The position numbers and the translations under genes were made by a program. From Prolixibacteraceae bacterium (GTDB taxonomy: Bacteria > Bacteroidota > Bacteroidia > Bacteroidales > Prolixibacteraceae): a DNA stretch of 41,942 nucleotides. The notes beneath the pieces were generated by a model. It was not told the origin of the DNA, did no database searches, and saw only the letters and a program-made list of their open reading frames with translations. Below are positions 34,821-41,890 of the stretch, piece after piece. Position 1 is the stretch's first letter; each line of letters begins with the position of its first letter. The stretch lies in the NCBI GenBank assembly GCA_019163175.1, contig JAFLKN010000009.1, positions 1 through 41,942 of the forward strand. Reading direction: 5' to 3'.

Positions 34821-35607
34821 AATTATTATTGTTAGTATTTGTTTCTTTTTTCCATCCGTGCATTAAGTTCCAGTATCTGTCACAGAAGTCATTTACTTTT
34901 TCTTGTTCTGTCTTTCCAAAATAATTATCAATTTTTGCTGGTTCAAAAAAGTTAGAATTTAAAACATCTAATTTTTTAATTTCGGATTTATTTAATACTA
35001 TTTCCGATAACTGCTTGTCTAGATTTCCATTAGAGACAGTATCAATTTTACCATTTTGATTTTGAATAATATGTTCTACGTCTATCCAATCTCCAAACTT
35101 TTGCTCAATCTTTTTACTTACAAAAAAATATCTATGACAGTCAATTGGTCTTTTCTCACTACACATAAGGGCAAGTGTGTAATTATTATCGTATGCTGTT
35201 TCTATTCTTTTTATTCCATCTGAAAAATATTCATCTTTTCTAAATTTTTGAAAATCAACTATTTCATCATCAGCATAAAGTTCAGTACTTTCCGGTCTAT
35301 TGCTTTTTGTAATGGGAAATATGTCTTCAAAAAATATATCAGAAGCTTTGGAAAAAACATCTTGCACATAACTTGCTTTTGCCCCAAGTTCTGGTATATG
35401 AATATATGAAATAGAAAAATGCTTACATGCCGCTTTTAAATAATCGGCATTGCATTGTGGATACTGTTTTGAATATGGCACAGAGCGAACATCAACCAAA
35501 TGAGATATATTGAACTCTTGTAAAGTTTTGAACATTTTTTCAATGTCAAAGCCTGTTCCATTTTGAAATAACGTATAGCCCAGTGTGTATAATTTTTGTT
35601 TATCCAT
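34804..35607 (-). CDS. DUF488 protein, long form
   Basis: This 267-aa protein carries DUF488 motifs LVDVRSVPYSKQYPQ (37-51) and ALMCSEKRPIDCHRY (C149-S-E151, C157-H-R159), plus a C-terminal extension of about 100 residues. The extension includes VEHIIQNQNGKIDTVS and a FCDRYWNLMHGWKKE tail. It ends with Asn-rich residues just before the next gene. It starts one base after the FkbH-like gene stop. With the short DUF488 and dual-OB proteins it forms a likely complex that acts on nucleic acid or nucleotides. That is inference from the neighbours only. Confidence 0.8.
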   Translation of the reverse strand: MDKQKLYTLGYTLFQNGTGFDIEKMFKTLQEFNISHLVDVRSVPYSKQYPQCNADYLKAACKHFSISYIHIPELGAKASYVQDVFSKASDIFFEDIFPITKSNRPESTELYADDEIVDFQKFRKDEYFSDGIKRIETAYDNNYTLALMCSEKRPIDCHRYFFVSKKIEQKFGDWIDVEHIIQNQNGKIDTVSNGNLDKQLSEIVLNKSEIKKLDVLNSNFFEPAKIDNYFGKTEQEKVNDFCDRYWNLMHGWKKETNTNNNNFENYD

Positions 35608-35608
35608 T

Positions 35609-36997
35609 TTATATCATCTTTAAATTTGTGCTTTTGTCAATATTGTCTGCAATTTCTTTTGCAAAAATTATTTCAATTGTATCTTTTTTGCCGTTATCCT
35701 TGAAAACATCTGAATATTTAGCCAACAGTTCACTAACTTTTTGGTTGTATTCTGAATGCTGAAAATTAATGAATATCTTATTTGAATTAGCAATTTTTTT
35801 TATGTATAACAAAATGAACTCTTCAAGTCCTATTTCAAAATACCTGCAACTTATTGCCCAGTTGTGGACGAGAAAAGTGTAGTATGAAAGGGTGTAGGTA
35901 ATTGCTGAGCAGATTCCTAAATTTTCACCATTTTCTCTACATATTTCAAAATACAACGATTTTGCATCACCGTCAAACTTATCATCATTTCGTGAGAATT
36001 TGAATTGGTTTGATTTAGAGTATAATTTAATGGATTCAGTATGTTTGTCGTCGTTAATTACTTTGACAGATAGTGTAGGCAAAGAGTTTTGAGTACGTTC
36101 AGTTTGTATTATTCTATATTGTTTTCTTCTATTCTGCGAATTTAACGATAGCTCAACTCTTTCAAATATACATCCGGCAATTAATTGAGTAACTAATTCA
36201 TTATGATTTGCCCATTCAGGTACAAATACTTCCGGCAATTTTTGTTTTACTTCATCTCTAACTATTTGATTATCGTCAATAAATACGATTGATTTTGGCA
36301 AAATGGAGAGTTGTTCCGCTATTTTTCTAATATTTTCGCTTTTATCGTTATTATTAGCAATAATGCAATCAATCTGATTTTTTAAAGGAAAAATAATATC
36401 ATCCAATTCTTCGATTGTTGATTCAACCATTTTAGAATCATTTCTTGAACATATTGTAATATATACGCCCAACTCATTCGCCAGCGTTTTAACAAATTTC
36501 ATAAATGCAATAAACGGTGCCCCTTGTTCAGAGTACATATTTTCTCTTATCTTATCTATTCCGACTTCGGAAAGGGTTCCCTTCCATAATGTATCATCTA
36601 AATCAAGCACAATCGCTTTATATAATATTTTTAATTTGCTAATTATTTGTGCAACAATCTTCATAACGATTATTCCAACGGCAGGGATGTCTGTTTTACT
36701 TGAAAGTTCAATAATAGTAGGTAGATTTTGAATTTGATATGTAAAGTTGCAGGACGTATCCTTCGTGATATTTTTGCAGGTAATGTCTATGTGATTGACA
36801 CTTTCATCAGTGCCTTCAAATTCTATGATAAAATTGTTTTCTTTGAGTTTCTCAAACAAATACGTTAAAACCTTATCATCTTTATGTATAAACCTCTTTA
36901 GCCCTGAAATAACAATTAAGAATTCGTCATTATTATAATTGCGAAATTTTTTGACAAAGTTATTTATGTATACGTATAGTAAAGTTATTCCATCCAT
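35609..36997 (-). CDS. FkbH-like HAD-IIIC protein with acyltransferase-like C-terminus
   Basis: This 462-aa protein has HAD motif I LDLDDTLWKG (D132, D134), motif II in TICSRND (about 181-187), and motif IV IDDN (D241-D242). The C-terminal 150 residues (SLYFEICRENGENLGICSAITYTL...WAISCRYFEIGLEEFILLYI) resemble the GNAT-like half of FkbH proteins. These normally load glyceryl units onto carrier proteins in polyketide or sugar pathways. No carrier-protein gene lies here, and the neighbours are DUF488 and dual-OB proteins, so the usual role is doubtful. The N-terminal 125 residues are not the typical SGNH-like part and may be a partner-binding region. Confidence 0.75.
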   Translation of the reverse strand: MDGITLLYVYINNFVKKFRNYNNDEFLIVISGLKRFIHKDDKVLTYLFEKLKENNFIIEFEGTDESVNHIDITCKNITKDTSCNFTYQIQNLPTIIELSSKTDIPAVGIIVMKIVAQIISKLKILYKAIVLDLDDTLWKGTLSEVGIDKIRENMYSEQGAPFIAFMKFVKTLANELGVYITICSRNDSKMVESTIEELDDIIFPLKNQIDCIIANNNDKSENIRKIAEQLSILPKSIVFIDDNQIVRDEVKQKLPEVFVPEWANHNELVTQLIAGCIFERVELSLNSQNRRKQYRIIQTERTQNSLPTLSVKVINDDKHTESIKLYSKSNQFKFSRNDDKFDGDAKSLYFEICRENGENLGICSAITYTLSYYTFLVHNWAISCRYFEIGLEEFILLYIKKIANSNKIFINFQHSEYNQKVSELLAKYSDVFKDNGKKDTIEIIFAKEIADNIDKSTNLKMI

Positions 36998-37012
36998 AAT
37001 ACCTTATTTTAG

Positions 37013-37744
37013 TCAATCTTTTGATATTTCAGAAATTATATTTTGCGTAAAATGAATAAAAATGCCTTCAGAGATTTTTTTAAATTCAAATTTCAAATGC
37101 GAAAATTCTTCCTCTTCAAAGCCTATTAGAAGAATAGGATAGGAAGTAAAATTAGCAAAGAAATCTTGATCTAAATCTATTTTTTTAGATGTAGATTTCA
37201 TAAGAATCAGAGACTTTTTATTTATTTCATTTTTAAAAATTATTTTATCATTATCTTCACTGTACCACAATTCCATAAACCTAATTTGACGTTTTACATC
37301 ATCATCAATTAAGTAATTCGACTTTGTAAAAAAATGAATATCATCTCTTATTTCTCTCCAGTGTGGGGAACATATATTATTTCTAAAAGATAATTGATAA
37401 AACCGAAAAAGGTCGATTGTTGGTGACCAATCAGGGCTTTCAAAAATATAGTTAAAAACACCGACTGGCTTAAGATTTGATAGTATTTTTATTGATTCAA
37501 TTCTTTTTTCGTGTATAAAACAAGAGCAATATAATACTCTAAATTCCTCTAAGAATTTATCATAATTTACTGGCTTTTTTTTATCATATAATCCTTCATG
37601 TTTAAAGTCATGTAATGCTTTTGCAAATAAAGGAATATATATTGGTTCATTTTCAGAAAATTCAACAACTGAAGTTAATGTGTCATATAGAAATAAGCTA
37701 ATCGCATTATTATTAAGTAGTTTATTAAAATCATAATTTATCAT
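37013..37744 (-). CDS. Unknown first gene of the DUF488 operon
   Basis: I do not recognise this 243-aa protein. It is acidic and mostly helical, with aromatic-rich blocks (VLYCSCFIHEKRIESI, WSPTIDLFRFYQLSFRNN, PHWREIRDDIHFF) and a C-terminal ILLIGFEEEEFSHLKFEFKK. It has no signal peptide, membrane segment or obvious catalytic motif. It is the promoter-proximal gene, 15 bp before the FkbH-like gene, and shares its strong AT-rich codon bias. It could be a sensor, an immunity factor or a carrier-like partner of the HAD/acyltransferase protein. Confidence 0.65.
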   Translation of the reverse strand: MINYDFNKLLNNNAISLFLYDTLTSVVEFSENEPIYIPLFAKALHDFKHEGLYDKKKPVNYDKFLEEFRVLYCSCFIHEKRIESIKILSNLKPVGVFNYIFESPDWSPTIDLFRFYQLSFRNNICSPHWREIRDDIHFFTKSNYLIDDDVKRQIRFMELWYSEDNDKIIFKNEINKKSLILMKSTSKKIDLDQDFFANFTSYPILLIGFEEEEFSHLKFEFKKISEGIFIHFTQNIISEISKD

Positions 37745-38400
37745 TTTTTATAAATGTGTTATTTGGTAATTAATTGAATTCAAATGTTCCGCTTCGTTCA
37801 TTTGCAACTATACTTTGGTGTTAAGAACTTGACAATACACATAATTCCACTTTCTTTTGCGTTACTTTATTGCTAATTGATAAATTTAATGTCCCTTTTT
37901 AATTTGTCTGTTTCTTGTAGTCTGTCTTTAAGCAATTGGCTATAAGTTTTACCAGAGCACACAACAAGTTATAAGCATCAAATGTAGGCTACTTTTATTC
38001 AAATATATCTATTTAAAATATATTGTTAAAAAAATCAATTCTCTATAAAGTCAGGCTTCCTAGTAAAGCAAACAACACAGTTGATATCTATGTAACCATT
38101 CCTTCACTCACAAATGGATATTTTTGAGTTGGTTTTGAGTATCTTTCTCTCTTCGGTTTTCTTGCTTGACAATTCATTCACTCATATCTTTCCGCCAACG
38201 CCCAGGCAGTGCCTGATGGCTGCCAGGTCGCAAATTTTTGTCACGGTATTTACAGAAAAAGCAAATATCCCTTGTCATACAACTGAAAAAGCATCCATAT
38301 TCTCTGGCTTTTTTCTTTCCTGAAATATCATTTTTCATCTTGATTTGTTAATATAGTATAATGTAAATCAGTGTCTTAAAATCAAAAAACCTATAAAGTC
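37745..38400. other. Divergent intergenic region with one copy of the 52-bp direct repeat
   Basis: The leftward DUF488 operon and the rightward hypothetical gene both read out of this region, so it must hold their promoters, but no convincing box could be fixed. It contains a GCACACAACAA...AAATG motif at 37957-37984, which matches the minus strand at 33669-33692, and the left copy of the 52-bp direct repeat (38203-38254). An open frame at 38114-38323 is mostly repeat sequence. Confidence 0.5.
38203..38254. repeat. 52-bp direct repeat, left copy
   Basis: This matches 41891-41942 with two mismatches (positions about 12 and 50). It contains CAGGCAGTGCC, GATGGCTGCCAGGTCGC and a TTTTTGTCACGGTATTT end. 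The second copy is cut by the window end, so the true repeat may be longer. Confidence 0.85.
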
Positions 38401-39040
38401 ATGAAAAAAAAAAAAGAAAGTTAAGCCTGAAGTCTACAAACCAAAAATCCCGGATATTCTTAGGAGTCTGTCCGCTGAACCGCAATGGATAATACTACTT
38501 CAAGGAAGAAATAAGCCTTATGATAGTATTTTATCGGATCTACATTACCTTTTTCAAAAAATGAATACCGATGAAAAGTATGATTTCAGTGTTTCAGGAA
38601 TATCTAAAGCTTTAAATATATCTACTACTGATTTGACAAAATGGTCACGTCAGCTTTATGATGATATTTTTGAACTTAATTCTGCTGAACCTGAATTATT
38701 TAAAACTGAGGGAAAAAAGTTTGATTTAAATTTTGAAGCCTTTACAGAGTACGCCAATTTAACCTTGTGGCTAAATTTTACACCAAGGAAGGATGAAATA
38801 TTTAAATTTGATTTTTTAAATGCAAGGTTAAGGTTCTCAATGTTTTATGTGGAAGAAGTAGACCATGAATTTTGGGATGGTAAAAATAGCATTACGGTAT
38901 TTCTTGGCACACATAAACCTAATACTTATCGCAGTCTTTTACATGATAAAGCTTTGTTCTACCATTTGATTGGCATTATTGAATCATTCCCATCTCAATC
39001 AGCTCTTGACGAACGTTTAATCCGTTTCTACCCGCACTAA
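38401..39040 (+). CDS. Hypothetical HTH-like protein, frame broken at an A12 tract
   Basis: The intact frame from the ATG at 38561 gives 159 aa. Upstream, the same frame is open back to the poly-A tract at 38404-38415 and encodes protein-like sequence (VKPEVYKPKIPDILRSL, then SAEPQWIILLQGRNKPYDSIL). The only good start is the ATG at 38401. It reads into a stop with 12 A's but would join the long frame with 11, giving about 212 aa. The middle has an HTH-like segment (VSGISKALNISTTDLTKWSRQLYDDI) and the rest is acidic. Polymerase slippage, phase variation or a sequencing error could explain the break. The family is unknown. The stop at 39038 is followed by an in-frame repeat array. Confidence 0.55.
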
Positions 39041-39203
39041 GATACGGCCTAAGACACGGCCTAAGATCGGCCTAAGTTACGGCCTAGTTCTATATGCCTT
39101 TATACAGCTAGAGTTACAGCTAGAGTTACAGATAGAGTTACAGCAAGAGTTACAGCAAGAGAAGTAGCAAGAGAAGTAGCAAGAGAAGTAGCAAGAGTTG
39201 CTT
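39041..39203 (+). repeat. 12-bp tandem repeat array encoding T-x-x-V-type units
   Basis: Four ACGGCCTAAG-type units (39041-39087) are followed by eight 12-bp units of the form CAGCTAGAGTTA / AGCAAGAGAAGT (39105-39203). The array is in frame with the preceding gene and would encode TARV/TDRV/AREV units. The TAA at 39038 and two more in-frame TAA codons inside the first repeats (39050, 39062) precede it. Confidence 0.8.
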
Positions 39204-39213
39204 AATATTATAT

Positions 39214-39423
39214 TGTAACATATTTATGCTATATATGTTACAAAAATAGACTATTTGTGTCGCATATATATACTATTTTTGCGACAATATTAACTTTTAA
39301 ATACCCTGCAAAGTATTGTTGATGAAATTATTATAAAATTATAAAAGCGGGTAAGGGTTCGCTTTTGTATTGATTCTGTTTTTACCTGTTATATTGTAAC
39401 TAATTTAGCATATATTTGTGACA
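39214..39423. promoter_or_regulatory. Operator/promoter region of the DUF6088 gene
   Basis: Three inverted repeats of related look occur here: TGTAACATAT...ATATGTTACA (39214-39242), TGTCGCA...TGCGACA (about 39257-39286), and TGTAAC...TGTGACA (39395-39423). TATATTTG at 39411-39418 fits the Bacteroidota -7 box TAnnTTTG and lies inside the third repeat. This is what autorepression by an AbiEi-type antitoxin would look like. The stretch from 39204 to 39431 holds no other gene. Confidence 0.6.
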
Positions 39424-39431
39424 AATATAGA

Positions 39432-40034
39432 ATGATAAAAATGAAAAGTGTAGAGACAAAAATAGTAGAAGCTATCAGGTCAAAACCAAGAGGCGTTTTG
39501 ATATTCCCGGAAGATTTTCAGGAAATGGGAACTCCTGAAGCTATTCGTGTAGCTCTTCATCGTTTAGAAAAGGACAACATTATTACGAGAGTTGCACAGG
39601 GTATTTATGTACGCCCTAAAACAAGCAGTTACATCGGCCAGGTACTTCCTACTGCCGAAGAAATAGCAGCAGCTATTGCCAAAAGAGATAGGATTCGAAC
39701 AGTACCTACAGGTACCTATGCTCTTAATGCATTAGGCTTGAGTACTCAAGTACCAATGCGAATAGTGTTGCTCACGGATGGCTCTCCCCGTGTAATAAAA
39801 GTAGGCAAACAAACCATCAAATTCAAGAAAACAACCCCTAAATCTCTTTTGGCAAAAGGGGATATAAGTCGTTTGGTAATTCAGGCACTAAAAGAAATTG
39901 GTTTAAACAAGCAAACTGAAGAAGAAGAAAAAACGATTATTGAATTACTCAAGAAAGAAAACCATCAGGACTTGCTCCATGATATTCCTTTAGCTCCTGT
40001 TTGGATTCAAAAAATAATGAAAAAAGCGCTGTAG
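39432..40034 (+). CDS. DUF6088/AbiEi-like antitoxin, orphan
   Basis: This 200-aa protein matches the DUF6088 family of AbiEi-type antitoxins. An N-terminal winged helix (FPEDFQEMGTPEAIRVALHRLEKDNIITRVAQGIYVRPK) is followed by TYALNALGLSTQVPMRIVLLTDGSPRVIKVGKQTIKFKKT, which is very typical of the family. Such genes are usually followed by an AbiEii nucleotidyltransferase toxin gene. Here only a 15-codon frame (40035-40082) and then a hairpin follow, so the toxin is missing or was lost. Three palindromes upstream suggest that it still represses its own promoter. The alternative start is the ATG at 39441. Confidence 0.82.
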   Translation: MIKMKSVETKIVEAIRSKPRGVLIFPEDFQEMGTPEAIRVALHRLEKDNIITRVAQGIYVRPKTSSYIGQVLPTAEEIAAAIAKRDRIRTVPTGTYALNALGLSTQVPMRIVLLTDGSPRVIKVGKQTIKFKKTTPKSLLAKGDISRLVIQALKEIGLNKQTEEEEKTIIELLKKENHQDLLHDIPLAPVWIQKIMKKAL

Positions 40035-40103
40035 ATGGCAATAGTAACTTTCAATAACATTCCTGCTAACGAAGAAAAATGATTATGCTGTAAAACTATA
40101 ATT

Positions 40104-40128
40104 CGGCAGCAAAGCCTGTTTGCTGCCG
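40104..40128. terminator. Hairpin after the DUF6088 gene
   Basis: This is a perfect 10-bp stem, CGGCAGCAAA / TTTGCTGCCG, with a GCCTG loop. On the plus strand an A-rich run follows instead of T's, so intrinsic termination is doubtful. It may act as an RNA-end stabiliser, or on the minus strand, where a short T-run follows. Confidence 0.5.
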
Positions 40129-40168
40129 TAAATTTGAAAAAAAAAAAATTCTTGAATTATTTAAGTAA

Positions 40169-40245
40169 TGTTCATTTAAAATGTCTGTTCATTTTCAATG
40201 AACATTATGTTTTAATAAACAGATTGAGTTACAAACATGTTCATA
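40169..40245. promoter_or_regulatory. Second cluster of TGTTCATT palindromes
   Basis: A perfect TGTTCATT-N3-AATGAACA palindrome lies at 40186-40204, a degenerate one at 40169-40180, and an AAACATGTTCA stretch follows at about 40234-40244. The spacing and context mirror 6639-6831 upstream of the defence operon, but no AbiEi-like gene of that type follows here. Confidence 0.65.
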
Positions 40246-40274
40246 ATTTACTTATTTCATTGAATATCAATATA

Positions 40275-40622
40275 TTATATGACCAAATTCGCTAGAATAT
40301 AGTCCAATATAAATTGCTTTTTGTTTAAGGATAAGGGGTAATAATTACCCCTTATGTAGAAGCGAAAAGCAGTTGAATAATATGCAACCACAGGATCAGT
40401 ATTACGTACGTCATCTTTAACGGTCACATGTTTATTTACATGATTGGTTACATGATCGGTTACATGATCGGTTACTTGGTCGGTTACTTGATCGGTTGCT
40501 TGATCGGTTGCTTTGACGGTACTTGTCCAGTACTTGTCCAGTACTTGTCCAGTTACTTGTATTCGGACTATAAAATATATTTTACGAATTATTTTGTATA
40601 TATAACTTCTCCTGTCAACCAT
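40275..40622 (-). pseudogene. Possible remnant of a regulator with a TDQV-repeat tail
   Basis: A 115-codon minus-strand frame contains TGQV...TDQATDQVTDQVTDHVTDHVTNHVNKHV. Such tails are typical of the C-termini of AlbA_2/AAA_4 (Schlafen-like) transcriptional regulators in Bacteroidota, but no AlbA_2 domain precedes it. It is best read as a leftover 3' end of such a gene. The DNA repeat itself could also keep the frame open by chance. Confidence 0.35.
40438..40553. repeat. 12-bp and 11-bp tandem repeats
   Basis: About seven units of ACATGATCGGTT/ACTTGATCGGTT (40438-40520) are followed by three perfect 11-bp units ACTTGTCCAGT (40521-40553). On the minus strand the 12-bp units encode TDHV/TDQV. 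Confidence 0.8.
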
Positions 40623-40745
40623 TTTAATATCTGAGTAAACCCATTTTCTTTTCTCCTCTATGTAAACGGGATAAAATTTGTTAAAAATTTATACGAAGGG
40701 TGATTAATTATCTAAATTGCACTTCATTTTTAAAGAACATATTCT

Positions 40746-41591
40746 ATGATAATAGACTCTCAAACAAACGTCGTTTACTATTCAAATCAATCCATTTATG
40801 GTTTGAAAGAAGAAGTTGTCGCATTGAAAACTATTCTTGATTATAACAATATCCAATGTCTCAAAATACTAGGTACAAGAGACTATTTCTGCCGGGATTA
40901 TATGCCTGTTCAAATAGATGAAGATACTTTTATACAGTTCAGGTTTAAACCCGACTACTTACTTAATGACCCTAAACTGAAACAATATGTTTCAAATGTT
41001 AATCTCATTTATCAGAAAAATGAGTTTTTGAAAAACCTAAACATTATCCCTTCCACCATAATTCTAGATGGAGGTAATCTAATAAAGTGGAACGATAAAG
41101 TGATAATCACCGACAAAGTATTTATTGATAATCAAGAGATACCAGCAGAAAGTCTTATTAAACAACTTAGTGAATTATTGAAATGTCAGGTTATCATCAT
41201 TCCCAGATATCCTGGTGAGGAAACAGGTCACGTTGATGGATTAATGCGGTTTGTAGATGGCAACACAGTTTTGTCTATTAACCTTGCAAATGAACCTAAT
41301 GATTGGATTTATTGGTTAAATAAAGCACTAGACCAGGCAAACATCAAATTACTTTCCTTACCTCAGGTACCTTTGGAAGAGGAAGAATTAGCATGGGGCT
41401 ATATTAATTATCTACATGTTGGGAAATTGATAATTATGCCAACATTTGGTTATAATAGTGGCCCAATCATGGAGGAATTCTTTAAAAAAGTATTTCCTGA
41501 TTACAACATAAAAACTTTAGATGCTAGGAAAATAATTAAGGAAGGAGGCGTGTTAAACTGTTTTACATGGAATATCTTCATACATGCATAA
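40746..41591 (+). CDS. Agmatine deiminase / peptidylarginine deiminase-family protein
   Basis: This 281-aa protein belongs to the guanidino-group-modifying superfamily (PAD_porph/AgDI). Visible motifs are TRDYFCRDYMPVQ (D46, D51), LDGGN (107-111), GHVDGLMRF (H162, D164) and the C-terminal GGVLNCFTWN with nucleophile C272. Agmatine deiminase converts agmatine to N-carbamoylputrescine and ammonia, and relatives deiminate peptidyl-arginine. At 281 aa it is shorter than usual bacterial AgDI (about 340-370) and lacks a signal peptide, so it is cytoplasmic. No polyamine genes are nearby. It lies inside the unit bounded by the 52-bp repeats, next to an antitoxin-like gene, which suggests accessory cargo. 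Confidence 0.85.
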   Translation: MIIDSQTNVVYYSNQSIYGLKEEVVALKTILDYNNIQCLKILGTRDYFCRDYMPVQIDEDTFIQFRFKPDYLLNDPKLKQYVSNVNLIYQKNEFLKNLNIIPSTIILDGGNLIKWNDKVIITDKVFIDNQEIPAESLIKQLSELLKCQVIIIPRYPGEETGHVDGLMRFVDGNTVLSINLANEPNDWIYWLNKALDQANIKLLSLPQVPLEEEELAWGYINYLHVGKLIIMPTFGYNSGPIMEEFFKKVFPDYNIKTLDARKIIKEGGVLNCFTWNIFIHA

Positions 41592-41890
41592 CTCTTTCGT
41601 ATAAATTTCGTTTTGCTAATAATTTAACAAATCAGCTCTTCATAATTAGCAATTCAGTAAGAACTGGAAATAATAGGATAAAATGAGGCGTTTTTAGAGT
41701 ACTCTAAAGGGGCCAGTAAGGGGCCATCCCGGTACTGATAGATAGCATAATTCTCATGGCATTTTAAAGCTATATTATGTAAAACTTTATATATTAGCAG
41801 TATACAGGTTTTGCCAAAAGAATCACAAAGGGGCCTTAATAGAGCCAGAAGGTAACTCAGAAATTTCTTGATCTGTCACTCCAACCCTCG
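41592..41890. other. Gene-free right flank with AAGGGGCC repeats
   Basis: No gene was seen. AAAGGGGCC or TAAGGGGCC occurs three times (about 41706, 41718 and 41828), the first two 12 bp apart, between a GAGTACTC palindrome and GGTACTGATAGATAGC. The right copy of the 52-bp direct repeat follows at the very end. Confidence 0.4.

Larger units (their letters stand above)
40035..40745. other. Gene-poor region with hairpin, operators and repeats
   Basis: This region holds a 15-codon frame at 40035-40082 (possible stub of a lost toxin gene), a hairpin at 40104-40128, a TGTTCATT-type palindrome at 40186-40204 and a repeat array at 40438-40560. A minus-strand open frame of 115 codons (40275-40622) runs through the array. 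Confidence 0.5.

Noticed and set aside
35609-36997. Polyketide or capsule biosynthesis locus around the FkbH-like gene
   Set aside because: No acyl-carrier protein, synthase or glycosyltransferase is nearby. The neighbours are DUF488 and dual-OB proteins.
38114-38323. 69-codon open frame
   Set aside because: Most of it is the 52-bp direct repeat and its flank. No similar frame is supported around the second copy.
39041-39203. CRISPR array
   Set aside because: The repeats are 12 bp, contiguous and without spacers. The same holds for 40438-40553.
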